A stretch of DNA of 64,000 nt from Oegoconia quadripuncta (Eukaryota > Arthropoda > Insecta > Lepidoptera > Autostichidae): contig OX438744.1 in NCBI GenBank assembly GCA_949316235.1, forward strand, positions 2,790,001 to 2,854,000. Direction: 5' to 3'. Positions 10,939 to 23,485 of the stretch are shown here, one piece after another. Under the pieces are notes generated by a model. It was given only the letters and a program-made list of their open reading frames with translations, was not told the origin of the DNA and did no database searches. The stretch's first letter is position 1, and every line of letters begins with the position of its first letter. The translations under genes were made by a program, and so were the position numbers.

Positions 10939-11430
10939 CACCTACCTACCTACCATCTTCTGTGACAAGTAAGAGATATACTAATGTCAATCGACACTGA
11001 GATTTAGAACACGTAAGTATTATCCCCAGTATTGTAACTTGATTTGGTTACAACATAGTTTAAAAGTCAAGGGGTCAAATAAGGATTTAGGAGGCGAGAC
11101 TTCACTATAAAGGTGGCGCGAAATGTGAACAAACTTAGTTACGGCACTTTAGTTCTCGAGGTGAATCAACGACCTTTAAGTTATTGGATGGCTGGAGACA
11201 AGATGATGTTAAGGCAATAGGCATCTACTTATTCATTCTAGTATGTCACAATATACCATTTGGCCTTCTAGTACTTATAGGGCAGTTCTTATATTTAGAC
11301 TCCTTATGGTATAATTTTGAAAACGACTCCAAAATAAGTTCTACATTAAAAAAACTTTTAAAACCAACCTTCTCCAGACCCTCGTCATCATGTGTCAAAA
11401 TCAAAATCAAAAAAATATTTATTTCGTAGG
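10939..11430. other. Non-coding stretch, possible TATA element
   Basis: CACTATAAAGGTGG at about 11103-11116 would serve as a TATA box, but no coding sequence downstream looks genuine. I attach no gene to it. Confidence 0.25.
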
Positions 11431-11905
11431 ATAAAAATTATCACTTCATATTTCATTTGCAAAGATTTAAATGCTTTTATAGTGTCACTGGGACTAACGT
11501 GTATATATTTAATTCCACACTCGGAGTATCGCTATCGCTATACATTTTAAGTAAAGATTCAGCTACGGTGGGCGATGAGTTGAGTGATTCAGTAGTTAAA
11601 ATTGGAATAACTGTCAAAAATTTCTCAAATGCCTCTGCAACTTCTAACTCTGTATTAAGAACACAATCATTAATTTTTAATCGAATATTAGAATTACAAG
11701 CGTTGATTTTTCCAGTTTCGCTGTTTATAACTTATCTTGTGGCTTTCACAACATTTGCACTATTTTTAATTTTAGCTTTAATAAAATTTTCCTTCGCTAC
11801 GGCACAAACACGTTGAAATATTTTGGAATAATTTGGAAAATAATCAACAAAACCCGGATTAGTGTTATATGCTCTTTCGTTATAAAGTTCATATGGAGAA
11901 TATAT
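11431..11905 (-). mobile_element. LINE polyprotein fragment, linker region
   Basis: Read on the minus strand from about 11905: YNERAYNTNPGFVDYFPNYS, then KIFQRVCAVAKENFIK and NSANVVKATR, a stop codon, and in the same frame VINSETGK, CVLNTELEVAEAFEKFL and NSSPTVAESLLKM. This is the segment between the endonuclease and reverse transcriptase of a Jockey-like insect LINE. One in-frame stop and loss of both ends mark it as dead. Confidence 0.6.
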
Positions 11906-11929
11906 GTGTAATGTGTGATGGAACAACAT

Positions 11930-12095
11930 GGATACTCATGACAACAAAATAAACTAGCCCAACTTCGATTACCTTGCCATTTGCCATCAGGGAGTTCGAG
12001 TCCCTACATCCCGGCTCTATCATCGGATCAGCTCGATGATACCATAATATTACATTGTCGCCGAACTTACATGAATTTGTAAAATTTCTGCTTAA
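11930..12095. repeat. Dispersed repeat S, copy 1
   Basis: ACTCATGACAACAAAATAAAC, then TTGCCATTTGCCATCAGGGAG, GATCAGCTCGATGATACCAT and CGCCGAACTTACATG. The same order recurs at 43137-43290. Class unknown, possibly a LINE 3' part. Confidence 0.55.
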
Positions 12096-12103
12096 TGCCA
12101 GCA

Positions 12104-12300
12104 AGTTGAAAAATACAATACAATACAATACAAATACAAAACAAAAATCTTTATTTTCAAATTACAGTCGTACATTATTGTAATCAGAGGTTGAGACCAG
12201 CCTTTTAAGTATTTAGGATACTTGTACCAGGAGGCCTCGCTCTTCCTTTGCTCGAACATACTTTGAAATTGACTGTAGGTATACAAGATAAAAAAGTGAA
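12104..12300 (-). mobile_element. LINE 3' tail, minus strand
   Basis: AATACAATACAATACAATAC followed by AAAATCTTTATTTTC: on the minus strand an AATAAAG signal and simple tail. The upstream part (GGTTGAGACCAGCC, CCAGGAGGCCTCGC) looks like 3' UTR. Confidence 0.45.
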
Positions 12301-12540
12301 CTGAAAATTTTGAAAACATATGTTTGAAAAAAGTTGAAAAATGGTTTGCTAATTTTGAAACGGACAACTTACTTATATTAAGGAGGACGTTCTGAAATCA
12401 ATATTATTTCTTCCCAGAAAGGAAGGTAATGTTTTTCGAGTATACGATTATGTAGGTACGTAGATTTCTATGTTACTTCCTGCAGCCTAAACAGCTTGAC
12501 CGATTTTGAAGTGCAAGTTTTATGGTTTATGGTATTTCGA

Positions 12541-12771
12541 TAACCGATTGGTATAGTGGATAATGACCCTGTCAGCGAAACCAACGGTTGCGGGTTCCAA
12601 TACCGCGAGGAGTAAATGTTTGTGTGATGAATACGAACCTTTATTCCAGAGTCTTGGATGTTTATATAAATATTTATGGATGTTTATCCGTTATCTAGTA
12701 TCCATAGTACAAGCTTTGCTTAGTTTGGGACTAGATGATTGGTGTAAGTGTCCGAAATATTAAAAAAAAAA
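12541..12771 (+). mobile_element. SINE family C, full length
   Basis: TAACCGATTGGTATAGTGG head, GGGTTCCAATACCGCG (diverged B box), GTCTTGGATGTTTATATAAA, ATCTAGTATCCATAGTACAA, GGGACTAGATGATTGGTGT and an A-rich tail. Confidence 0.85.
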
Positions 12772-14145
12772 CAGGTATAATGACATTAACTATTAATAAT
12801 GAAGATATCTATTCTCTCTGTCGATAATTAGCTTAGGTCCACACGGATCTCGCTAAAAGTATTATATGGACCGTATGGACCGAAGCACTCTAGCACCATC
12901 TATTAGAAAGTATTCATACAATATCAACACTCAAACCAAATCCATAATAATATGTCACATATAAATGAGTAAGAAAATTTCGTCAGCTCTGCTAATTGAT
13001 ATCGTGGTCTAGTGGCAAGCGACACGAGTGCTTAGGTAACGTCTTTCGAAAAGACACGGTTTTCGAATCCGGCTAAGACAATTTTTATTCGATTTTTTTT
13101 CTATTTGGATTTTTTTTTCTTTTTATAAAGGAAAATAAACCGTAAACACTTCATTAAAATAATAAAAAGGTAAGGAAAATAAGAAAAGTAAAAATTTTTG
13201 GAGGTAACACTTTAGCCCATATGATACTTTTAGGATGATTCGTCTGTACAATGGGATTGACATATCCAAAAGGATAAAAATCCCAAAATAAAGTAAGATT
13301 AAAAAGAAGAAGATATCTAAGTATTATCATCACTTAAACCTACAAGGTGATTCGTGCACGGATAGATTCCTTTCAAAGAGTGATAGACCTGATTTGCAAC
13401 AAATATAGGCTGCCCGCCCTCGTCCGATAATCAGTGACCGATTTACAGTAGGCAAAAAAATTAAACATACATATTGCAAATTGCAATATAGAAACGCACA
13501 CGTCCTACAAAGGGCGGGTAAACAATAAAGTTGATGATAAAAGTCGGTGAAAAAATCGGCCCGATTGTCGGGCTTACAAACAGTCTGACGTACAAAAAGG
13601 CTGGTATTCAGAATAATAAAGGGGTGGTAATGAAAAGTTTTAATGGTATCACCTTTGTTTAATGATTTATGCACCCCACTCATCGTTTCATCATCATATC
13701 AACCATGGGAAGCCTGCTGCTGAACATAAAGGGCATATTACACTATCCTATTTGTAGGAAATCTAATTAGGAACACTCTAAATTAAGTAATCGGACGTCC
13801 ACTGCTGGACAAAGACCTTCCCCAAAGATCTCGACAACGATCGGTCCTGCGCTGCCCGCATCACAACAAGCAGATATTATGATGATGTGTGCTCTTATAA
13901 ACATTTTATTTGCTGAAAATCGAGGGTACTATCATAATTGGAAAGGAATCTAGCATTTATGACTCCCCTGTATATAAAACGGCCTAAGGTGTGTCAACTA
14001 ATCTGTCAATCAATCAATCAATCAATCAAACAAATCATTTATTTGCAGTAAATGTGGTTTATAAGGTTGGAATAGTATGTAGTGTAGTGAAATCATTGCC
14101 ACTGTAAACTCACACTACAAGGAAAAACTCAAGTACCTTTGCTCA
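12772..14145. other. Non-coding stretch with tRNA-like head and scraps
   Basis: 13001-13075 resembles a tRNA-derived SINE head (GTGGTCTAGTGGCAAG and GGTTTTCGAATCC) but its ends cannot form an acceptor stem. 13780-13880 (GGACGTCCACTGCTGGACAA) is a common insect LINE/RTE 3' scrap. 14005-14030 is a (TCAA)n microsatellite. No gene. Confidence 0.45.
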
Positions 14146-14425
14146 TAAAGAAATAAATAAATATCCTCAGACATACACACAGCGCCATCTAGTTCCACAG
14201 TAGGCAACTTTAGGCTTGTGTTGTGGTTACCAGATGGTTGGTATACTACATAAATACATATTTTTTTTTGTAAATAAATACTTATTATAAATGAAAACAT
14301 CCATAACTCGGGTACACAATGTCCGTATTCATCACACAAACATATGCCCCTAGCGGGTTTCGAATTCGCAACCTTTCGGTATAGTGGTCAGAGTTGCTAA
14401 CCATCACACCAAACATGTCGTCGTC
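14146..14425 (-). mobile_element. SINE family B, full length
   Basis: Minus-strand copy from the AAATAAATAAATATCC tail through CAGCGCCATCTAGTTCC, ACCAGATGGTTGGTAT and CATAACTCGGGTACAC to the head CACCAAACATGTCGTCGTC. Confidence 0.85.
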
Positions 14426-16100
14426 ATACCTAAATAGATTCGTCCAGTGTCGCAAAATGTATTTTAATTGAGGGACTAATTGCCTAGACCAATTCCTGCA
14501 TTAGATGTGAAGATCACGCAATACTTACGATTACGTCCCACACCTTATTTGGCATTGAAACAGCCTAAGTGTCACCTATCAGGAAGTAGCCACTCAAGTC
14601 TCGGGTGATAATGATCGCGATTAGAATTACGATTGGATTTAACTAATTATGATTATATTTATACATCTATGGTGGTTCTATTAATTTAGATCATACCCGT
14701 TTTAACCGCCTCCGTGGCTCAATGTAAACAACATTGCTAAACACAGCTAAACATTCAGCAGAACACACAGCTAAACATTCAGCAGAACACAGTTGTAAGA
14801 GTTCTCTTTGCTTTAATCAAGTTTTCTATTAATACCCTCACGCTCGTAAAGAATAACAGGCTACTCACGATAGTAAGGGCTTGGAATCCTCAGCCATTGT
14901 GAACACCACTTCACTATCAATTCACTATAATAACCAAATCAAACTGTTCGACCAACTAAAATTACTAAAAATCTAATTGTCCAGGTGCTAAAACTTGCAA
15001 CTTTAGCACTTAAGACACGTGTAACACGGTGGGGTGATCGAAAAACCCTTCAGAAGTTAAAATGTCAGTGTTACGACATGACTGGTAGGGCACTAATTTG
15101 ATTCGACGATTACGGATGCCTTATCTAAAAACATATAGGAACGCCTTATATATGAACGAAGACCACAGTCGTAGCCTAATATAAACGTGTCGGTAGGTTG
15201 TCGAAAAGCGACAAGCTCTATCATCACTTTTGATAAGCTAATTATGTAGCGGCAGTCCAAAATGCAAGTAGTTTTGAATCTTTTAGAGCGAGAACAAAGC
15301 GCAGCAATTATTGTTGCTAAATAGTAAACATGGTGTAAAAATTTAAAGATTACGAAACCTAATTTGAGATAATATAAAGTCTTTTAAAAATATTTAACTT
15401 TATTCTTAAATATAACACGCTTTAATGCATCAACATGAATCATTTTGCGACATTTAAAATTTAGATTTCTACCTGTCTCACGATAATTACTGATTAGGTG
15501 AGGATCCACACTGAGCGACGGCCCATTTGTGGTACAGATACACATACAACTCTATTATAAGTTGTAACAGTTGTACTTAATTTTTGCTGTTACTTTTATT
15601 ACTGTGAAATAAGGCTACATTTTGTAAGAATAACACTAAGCAGAATTATTGTTGCGTCGAATATTTTTGTATGTGTTTCTGTAATATACAAATAAACGCT
15701 TTATCTATCTATCTACTGAAACTCCTTTTCTTGGTATCTAAAAAAATATCCTTAGCAACAGTACATGAAAGATCAAGAGTTGGCTACACTAAGGGCTGAC
15801 GTAAGTAACCGTTAAACGTCATCGAGTGCGGCTGATAGTAGTTTAGACATGACAACGACACGACGATGACACGACCTTTCCCGAATATCAGCCAGTCTAT
15901 ACGCCAACACATCGTCATTCATGATCAATGTCACCTACTATCACCACGGGGCGCTCCTTTAATACATAATGAATGTGCGATAACAAATTACGATGAAGAC
16001 AGGCAAATACTACTGGTTGATAAATATGTCCATATAGTATATAAGCACGTTGTATTTGTAAGGTTATGTCAGTGAAGTTACAATTTATAATACTGATATT
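14426..16100. other. Non-coding stretch with small repeats
   Basis: 14704-14738 is a SINE A head scrap (ACCGCCTCCGTGGCTC). It runs into a 22-bp tandem duplication (AGCTAAACATTCAGCAGAAC twice, 14747-14791). The rest, including short frames around 15866-16130, has no recognised family. Confidence 0.4.
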
Positions 16101-16188
16101 TGTGCACAACGGGTTAGCACCTGACTTCAATCACACCTGATGTTAAGTGTATATGAGGCCGAAGGTGGAAGCGCCTTCAACCGAAACG
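16101..16188 (-). mobile_element. SINE family A 3' end fragment
   Basis: GTGCACAACGGGTTAGCACC to GCCGAAGGTGGAAGCG: the last 90 bp of the family, minus strand. About 60 bp farther on, a plus-strand copy forms an inverted pair. Confidence 0.75.
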
Positions 16189-16248
16189 ACCAACTGTGAT
16201 TGTTTACTAAATTATATTTTTTCATTAAACACATCTAAATTTTGACAG

Positions 16249-16488
16249 CCTCCATGGATCATGTAATTACTCGGTATGGTATGGTTGGTGGTAGAGCATT
16301 TTAAATATCGCCCTAGCTACCACCGTCTTACTTATCTAAATCTACCGCGAAACAGCAATGTTAATAGCATTATTGTGTTCCAATTATCCAGTCCAGTTAT
16401 AAGATAGGGTTTCCGGGTCAGTGCGCCTCCACCTTCGACCTCATGGTGTGATTGAAGTCAAGTGCTAACTCATGGTGCATATAAAAAT
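16249..16488 (+). mobile_element. SINE family A, head-eroded
   Basis: A degenerate head (GCCTCCATGGATCATG) joins directly to the TACTCGGTATGG block by deletion of the tRNA-like middle. It ends GGTGCATATAAAAATGG. Confidence 0.75.
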
Positions 16489-16667
16489 GGCACAACGTTT
16501 TAGAAGGTGGTTTCACGACCGCCGGCAGTAAATTTCAGTCGGATGGTTTACTAGACGCCTAATATTTTAAAAAGTAGCTACTCGACCGTTGGCCACGATT
16601 CTTGTGTTAGTGTTTCGATGATATCATAATCTTTGAGGGTTTTTTTTTATATATATTTAAGATTAAA

Positions 16668-16845
16668 AGAGCATCGGTGGCTAAGCGGTTAAGACGCGGT
16701 CTCTCAATTTAGGATTTTTAAGGCATGTGAAGTCCCCAATCCGCATTGGGCCAGCGTGGTGGACTATGGCTCATACTCCCTCATTATACGAGGGAAGGCC
16801 TATATTCCTGCAGTGGGCTGTTTACGGGCTGAGATGATGAAGATT
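16668..16845 (+). mobile_element. SINE family D
   Basis: AGCATCGGTGGCTAAGCGG is a tRNA-like 5' head. The body has GGCATGTGAAGTCCCCAA, GGGCCAGCGTGGTGGACTA and AGGGAAGGCCTATATTCC. The B box and middle are deleted compared with 29552-29830. Confidence 0.75.
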
Positions 16846-17461
16846 AAACCCGGGGCTAGATTCTTAGCCATGTTTCAAGGAAGTTTTGTTTTTCGGTTAA
16901 GCTGTTCCGAAGGATATTTAGCGTTCAACATAGTTCGTTTCGTCCATCTGGATGACATAATTATTCGATTTATCAGGGGTTTTCTAAATTTCCAATTTGT
17001 AAAATAGTTGAATATAAAAAAAATTACTTCATACAACCAATACAAGTTTATTTTTGTACCGACCCGTATTGGGTCTAAAAATCCATAGAGTTAACCTCCA
17101 GACTAGACCTGGAGGATACCAATTGATTAAATAGGTGAATAGGTTTGAAAAATAAGTGAGTAATGTATGTAAATATTTTGATAGACTTATATTAGGTAAT
17201 CTAGGATAAATATTTGAAGGAATCTTTATCTGCCTTCCAGCTAATGGCGAGTTGATTCTGGCTCTTTAGCGATAGTATTCTATTTTACTTTGGTTATCGT
17301 AATGTGTGGACTTCGCCGGTCTATTGACGGACGGAAAATAACATGTTGAAAAAAAACTTTTAACAAAAATAACCGACTTTAGCCAATGCAGAGTAAAAAA
17401 AATGTACTGAAATTCTCGTATAACTTAATCAATTATTTTCCACGTTCTATGGCGTAATTGT
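16846..17461. other. Non-coding stretch
   Basis: No reliable coding frame or repeat identity. A scrap near 17340-17400 (AAAAAACCGACTTTAGCCAA-like) recalls a common lepidopteran repeat. Confidence 0.35.
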
Positions 17462-17578
17462 AAAAAAAGTGTATTTATGTCGTTTAACGACCATCTGGTT
17501 ATCCACAACACAAGCCTATAACTTGCTTAATGTGTAACTAGATGGCATTGTGTGTATGTCCATCTATTTATTATTATT
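17462..17578 (+). mobile_element. SINE family B 3' fragment
   Basis: GTGTATTTATGTCG, ACCATCTGGTTATCCAC, AACTAGATGGCATTGTGTG and a TTTATTATTATT tail. Confidence 0.7.
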
Positions 17579-17641
17579 ATAATTATATAATTTTAATAAA
17601 ATAAATAAATCACCCATATAAATACATACGTTAATTGATCA

Positions 17642-17820
17642 CCATTAGCTACCACCATCTTATCTAAATCTGCTGCCAAACAGCAATGTTAATAGCATTG
17701 TTGTGTTCCGGTTGTCAGAGATAAGATAGACAGTCCCCCAAATGTGTTGGGGTTTTCGGGTCAGTACACTTCCACCTTCGGCCTCATCTTCATTTAACAT
17801 CAGGTGTGAAGTGCTAACTA
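17642..17820 (+). mobile_element. SINE family A, 5'-truncated
   Basis: TTAGCTACCACCATCTTATC to CATCAGGTGTGAAGTGC. Confidence 0.8.
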
Positions 17821-17861
17821 AAAGTTATTTTTGTAAGTATTTCAGATCAAAGATATTTTAT

Positions 17862-18080
17862 CTAACTATATTATAAATACGAGAGTTTGTTTGTTTGTTG
17901 CTCAATCACGGCGAAACGGATAGACGGATTTGGATGAAATTTGGTATATAGGTAGAATACACCCTGGATTGAGACATAGGATATTTTTTATCCCGATAAA
18001 GTAAGTAGTTCCCGTGGGATTAACAAAATTCCGTGATAAAGTTATTCTACACAGGCGGCGCCGCGGCCGGAGAGCTAATT
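17862..18080 (+). mobile_element. Helitron-like non-autonomous element
   Basis: Order of blocks: AGTTTGTTTGTTTGTTGCTC, AATCACGGCGAAACGG, GATTTGGATGAAATTTGG, ATACACCCTGGATTG, TTTTATCCCGATAAAG, then a GC-rich 3' end GGCGGCGCCGCGGCCGG and AGAGCTAATT. This is a dispersed family also at 52335-52560, 886-1025 and 54747-54836. The GC-rich palindromic 3' end would fit a Helitron-type hairpin. Confidence 0.6.
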
Positions 18081-19794
18081 TCTCATAAACACAGCAGTCA
18101 CTTACATGAGAAAAAGGATAATTAAACCCGTTGTGCATAAAAAAAATGTCCGTCTTCAGCGCTGGACATTTTGTTCGCTGTATATTATCTATGATATTAC
18201 CTACAAATTACGAGAAACCGCACAGAGGCCTCCGTCTGCGACCCAACCAATTGACTTCTATAAACGTGATCGGGTTTTTATTTATTTTTACGTTTTTATT
18301 CCGTCTTGCATTTACATTGTTTATATCACTAATCTTGCGTATCACACCTTGGAATATGCTGTATTACAAGATAAAGATTAGTAACTACTTATTCAAGTTA
18401 GACTGAGTACCGTTTCAGTGTCATTATTACAATACCTATCACTTTAATCTAACAATGGCATAATATCAAGAAGTAAACACGGTCGTCAGCAGCACATAAC
18501 ACGTGTCGCTTCGATTTAAAACTTTTAAGAATGTGTAATGTACGCTTGACTTGCAGCCAACCGTACTTTTACAATAAAGGCCGTCCTCCGAGTGTCACTC
18601 GAGAAATAAGTGGTAATTGTCCGGTTGGATAACACGTAATTTCAAGTTAAGTCTTTTCTTTGGCGCTGTGACGTCAGTTATTTGTTTTATTCCAAAGAAG
18701 TGTTCTCCGTGACTGCCTACCTGGTAGATAAGTCGGGGTGATCAATCAACATAGGTCAGTATGGGAAAGTCAGAAACTACAAGTGATAGAGTTTGAACTA
18801 AAGAACCATGTCTCGGACTGTAAGAAAAACTGCAATCAAAGATTAAAAAAATAATTCGTACTAGTCTCGAGAATCGAACCCGGTTATTTTCCAAAAAAAA
18901 CTTTACATACAATCAAACGGAGTCGTTCGGTCGGATGATAAGTCTTTTTTGCTGCCTTTTGGGCACTATGCCGCCTCGAGGAGATGGACTCGTATCAATT
19001 TTTTACATATCGTCCCTCGCATGACTAACTGTCCTATCTCAGTTTTTTGGCAAATTGAGTTAGGACTAACAGTGGCTTTCTGCGGGTTGTTCTCTACTTT
19101 TTCCACTAATTCACGTATCTGTATGTACATCGCATCTCTAGATATTGATATTTATATTGCTAACGTATCTAAAATTTATTCGGTAAAAAATATGACTAAG
19201 TGACGTAACTCACTTAGGGTTGTTAGTCAAAACCAATTGTGTGACTTTGACGAAATATTGTAATCCTATCTCAGATAGGAGTTTTAGTGAAATTTCACAA
19301 GGTTACATTATTTTCTTACCCACTTAGATACGACTCCGACTGTTCTTTATTGTGACAAAAAGAGATACAAAATAGTACTATTTCAAACAATCACGCCACT
19401 AGCGAGCGAGACCACGGAGCGCGGAGGGGTGAAAACGGTCACTCGCTTGCCTTTGCACAGTCATACACCACAGTCATGACAGTTATTTAATTGAGTGAGT
19501 ACGTTCCGCTGTCGTCGAATATCTAAGTGCAGTAATTCGTTGGTAAGTAGGTACTTTATGTTACTCGTAGGTAATGAAAATAATTAAGTACTTTGTGGTT
19601 CATGTCAGGTTTAATTATTTCGTACCTATTTACGTTAACACTGATTAATACCTATAGCTTCGTTCAAAATTTTATCCCAAACAATTACCTACATTTTAGA
19701 GCTGAGATGTTTAATATACATAATTTTATTATTCATAGGTATGTTATAAACACAGTTTTCATATGAATTACTAAGCTTGTCCAAGCATGACACA
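18081..19794. other. Non-coding stretch
   Basis: 18122-18146 is a SINE A tail scrap (AAACCCGTTGTGCATAAAAA). At 19543 a consensus donor GTAAGT follows a moderately GC-rich stretch (about 19400-19542), which could be a non-coding first exon on the plus strand, but there is no other support. Nothing else recognised. Confidence 0.3.
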
Positions 19795-22385
19795 AATGTG
19801 TGTATGCACCACAGACTGGATGTAACGATGTAGTGAAAGAGAAGTTTTGGGAGGAGTTCGATGCAGTGATGATGGAAATTCCACAGGATGAGGATGTTTA
19901 CATTGGAGGGGATTTTAATGGTCACGTGGGCAGGATAAAGGAGGGTATGAAAGAGTACATGGGGGGTGGGGTTTTGGAAACAGGAATAAAGATGGAGAGA
20001 ATCTATCACAAATGGCAACGGCTTTCGATCTTGCCATAGTCAATACATTTTTCAAAAAAAGAGACCAACACCTAATAACCTACAGTAGCGGCAATAATAC
20101 CACCCAAATAGACTATTTCCTCCTTAGAACGAATACTCTTAGAATAGTTAAAGACTGTAAAGTGGTACCCGGTGAAGCCTTGGTTCCCCAACACCGACTA
20201 CTTGTGTTGGAGGTAAAGATCAAGGTCCAGCTCTCAAGTAACAAGCCAAAGCCCCCACCTAAAATAAAATGGTATATGCTGGAGAAGGATGAGTATGCAG
20301 GAGAATTTAGAACGAGAGTCGTGGATAAAATGTTGGAAATGAATGATATGGAAGGGAAGTCAGTGAATAAATGTTGGAATGAAATGGCAACATGTATGCG
20401 ATGTACGGCGAGGGATGTCTTTGGGGAAACGAAAGGAAAAGGAAAGATAGATAAGGAAACCTGGTAGTGGAATGAAGAAGTACAAAATGTTTTGAAAGAA
20501 AAGAAGAAGGCTTTTCGTGAGTGGCAGAAAGTTGATGAAAGGGATACAGTTTTAAAAGAGGAAAAGAAAATAAGGTATACAGAAAGTAAGAGGAATTCCA
20601 AAAAGGCGGTCGCTATTGCCAGGGCTAAAGTACAAAATAAATTGTATCAAAGACTAGATAGCCCACAGGGACAAAAAGATCTGTACCGATTAGCGAAGGC
20701 AAGGGAGAAGAAAGCAAGGGATATTGTACATGTAAAATGCATAAAAGATGAAGAAGGAAAAGTTCTGACAAATGAGGAGGATATAAGGAAACGTTGGAAA
20801 GGGTATTTTGAGAGACTAATGAACGAAGAGAATGATTGGAGTGGAGAAGTAGAAGTAGAACAAATGTAGGTGTGGTACAAGAGGTGACTGTGGATGAAGT
20901 GAAGAAGGTCGTGCAAAGTATGAAGACTGGAAAAGCTGTGGGACCTGATGGTATACCAGTGGAAGTATGGAAGTTGTTAAAAGCAGATGGATGGATGTGG
21001 CTGACTTTATTCTTCAATAAGTTGTTACAACAGGAGGTGATCCCTGAAGAATGGTGCAACAGTTTTCTGGTGCCCATTTTTAAGAACAAGGGTGATGTAC
21101 AAAACTGTAACAACTATAGAGGAATAAAGCTCAGTCACATAGCATGAAGATTTGGGAGAAAGTGATTGCGAGACGATTGAGAGAGGAGAGTGAGGTAACC
21201 CAGAACCAGTTCGGGTTTATGCCCGGTCGAGGAACAACGGACGCCACATTTGCACTATGCCAATTGTGCGAGAAGTACAAACGTGCGCATAAAAACCTGC
21301 ACATGGTGTTCATTGACCTGGAGAAGGCGTACGACCGGGTCCCTAGAAAGGTTCTGTGGTGTGCATTGAAAGAGAAAAGAGTGCCTGGGAAGTACATGCG
21401 GCTCGTACGTTCCATGTACAGCCGAGCCGGTACACAAGTCCGGTCGGAAGCCGGCATTACTGATAGGTTCGACGTGGCGGTGGGCTTACACGAGGGATCG
21501 GCTTTAAGCCCCTATCTGTTCCTCCTGATTATGGATGCACTGACATCAAATATACAGGAGGAGGCACCCTGGTGTATGTTGTTCGCCGACGATGTTGTCC
21601 TTGTCGGAGAAAATGCGACTGAGGTCCAGAGCAGGTTGGAAAAATGGCATGAAAGACTGGAGAGTGTCGGACTGAAGATCAGCAGAACGAAAACCGAACA
21701 TCTGTTCTGCGACTTTGGTGGTCCATCCAGTTTTTCCAATATCGCCTTAAGCGGGGAGTTGCTACCAATCTGCTCAAATTTCCGGTACCTAGGTTCATTA
21801 CTTCAGAACGACGGCAATATTGACCAGGATGTGAGGAACAGAATAAATGCAGGATGGATGAAATGGCGACAGGTTTCTGGGACTACATGTGACCCACGAA
21901 TGCCCCTGAAACTCAAGGGCAAAATTTACAAAACCATCATAAGACCTGTCAATATGTATGGATCTGAATGTTGGGCAATGAAAGAAACTGATGAAAGTAG
22001 AATGCATGTGGCAGAGATGAGAATGCTAAGATGGATGTGTGGTGTGACTAGAATGGATAAGATCAGGAATAAGTATATCAGAGGAAGTCTAAAAGTGGCG
22101 CCAATAACAGAAAAGCTGAGGAGTAATAGGTTAGCATGGTTTGGGCACATTATGAGGAGGGATGAAAGGCACGTAACAAGACGAGTGTTAAGTATGAATG
22201 TGGAGGGATACAGAGGTAGAGGAAGACCAAAGAAGGTGTGGGTAGACTGCGTGAGGAATTATATGTGTGTGAAAGGGGTGAGTACGGAGATGACGGCTGA
22301 TAGAGGAGAGTGGAAGAGGATGACATGTTGTGCCGACTCCACTTAGAGTGGGATAAGGGCAGGAAAATGATGATTGCCACACTAA
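19795..22385 (+). mobile_element. RTE-type LINE, 5'-truncated, interrupted
   Basis: A long retrotransposon coding remnant. It starts inside the endonuclease domain (MYAPQTGC, IGGDFNGHVG, TTQIDYFLLR and a PQHRLLV block corresponding to the catalytic SDH region), passes a charged linker and enters the reverse transcriptase (GPDGIPVEVWK, NNYRGIKL, MVFIDLEKAYDRVP, FADDVVLVGE), then a C-terminal GRGRPKKVWVDCV region. The N-terminal part of the endonuclease is missing. Frame breaks occur near 20010 and 20865, a stop at 20465-20467 interrupts the linker, and another break lies at 21145. It cannot be autonomous. Confidence 0.85.
21144..22346 (+). pseudogene. RTE reverse transcriptase, longest open segment
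   Basis: 400 codons without a stop, the best preserved part of the LINE at 19795-22385. Visible RT landmarks are QFGFMPGRGTTDA (fingers), HMVFIDLEKAYDRVP (first catalytic aspartate), GLHEGSALSPYLF and CMLFADDVVLVGE (catalytic DD), then GLKISRTKTEHL and the YLGSLL block. The protein would make the cDNA at a nicked target in the original element. Upstream pieces lie in other frames, so this segment has no proper start of its own and is a decayed copy. Confidence 0.8.
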
Positions 22386-23485
22386 ACAAAGAAAAAAATA
22401 CATTTCTTGTTGTAAATTGATTACATTAAGACTGTTTTATGATACTTAATTGTGATCTCAGAATGAGAATATTTTAAGTTTTTTATAGATTTTTTCAATT
22501 TTGTTTTCTCTTCTAGATTTTATCTAGAGTATACTTTTTAATTAAGTTTTGAGAGTGAGACTTACTTAGACATTAAGATTTGTTAAATGTTTAATCCTCT
22601 AAATTTCATATACAGAGTATATTTCTTACCAATTTAGTTTTGAGACTGAGCTTTCGTTGGTTATTAAGATTTGATAAATGTTTACTTTGTTAAATGTTTA
22701 CTCTTTTTGATTTTATTTAAAGTAACTATACTTTTTAATGCGGCTACACAGCTGCTTTTCTATTGCAGTATTAGAACTTTGTGATTTGTAGTTATTTAAT
22801 ATTTAAGTATATTTTAATACGTTAACATTGTAAACACTATTTGGTGCTCTTACCACACAATGTTTGGTTGTGATGCGTGTAAAGTACAAATTAATATGGT
22901 TACGTAACAAAAAAAAATCTGTGCAAAACAAGTTCCTATTTTAATATTAAAACTTCTTTAAAATTATTACTTTTGAGTGTTTAATTTTCATACATAGTGG
23001 TAACCTGTTGGCTCGTAAGTGAAAAAGTATAACGGATATTGAAAAACAAAGTTATCACAAAGTCTCCTATCTGTTTTGGAATATCAAAATAAATATTAAT
23101 AATGCAATTACGCAAGTTTGCTATGTATAGATAGATAGCACAAGCTTTACTCTTTATTTGTTTACCGAAATTTGCTTTCAGAAAGTCCATGGAAATAAAA
23201 TAAAAACGAAGTTTGAAATTTGCTAACTGAAAAACCGTTGTTTTGAGGAACGTACAAAAATGAGATAAGATAGTTAGTCATGCGAGGGACGATATAACGG
23301 ACGTATTTATTATAATTTTGATGCGTCAAATGATATTCCCTAATGAACGTATGTTATCCATACCATTGGAAATGCTAAAGTCTGTCTGTGTATTCGGCTT
23401 ACCGATCTTTGGCAGAAAGGTTGCCAGGGACCCGGAAATAACCAAACTTCAAACATTTATTTCAACGTAAGATACCTACATGATT
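22386..23485. other. AT-rich non-coding stretch
   Basis: No coding frame or recognised element, apart from weakly repeated TAAATGTTTA motifs around 22560-22740. At 23446-23485 the leader-like ATTTATTTCAACGTAAGATA segment precedes a SINE B head. Confidence 0.35.

Noticed and set aside
11184..11429. An 81-codon frame downstream of a TATA-like motif
   Set aside because: No recognisable motif and AT-driven composition; the TATA-like site is unsupported.
13001..13075. Functional tRNA gene
   Set aside because: A- and B-box-like motifs exist but the ends do not form an acceptor stem.
21131..22403. Several minus-strand frames opposite the RTE LINE
   Set aside because: They are antisense shadows of the reverse transcriptase coding frame.
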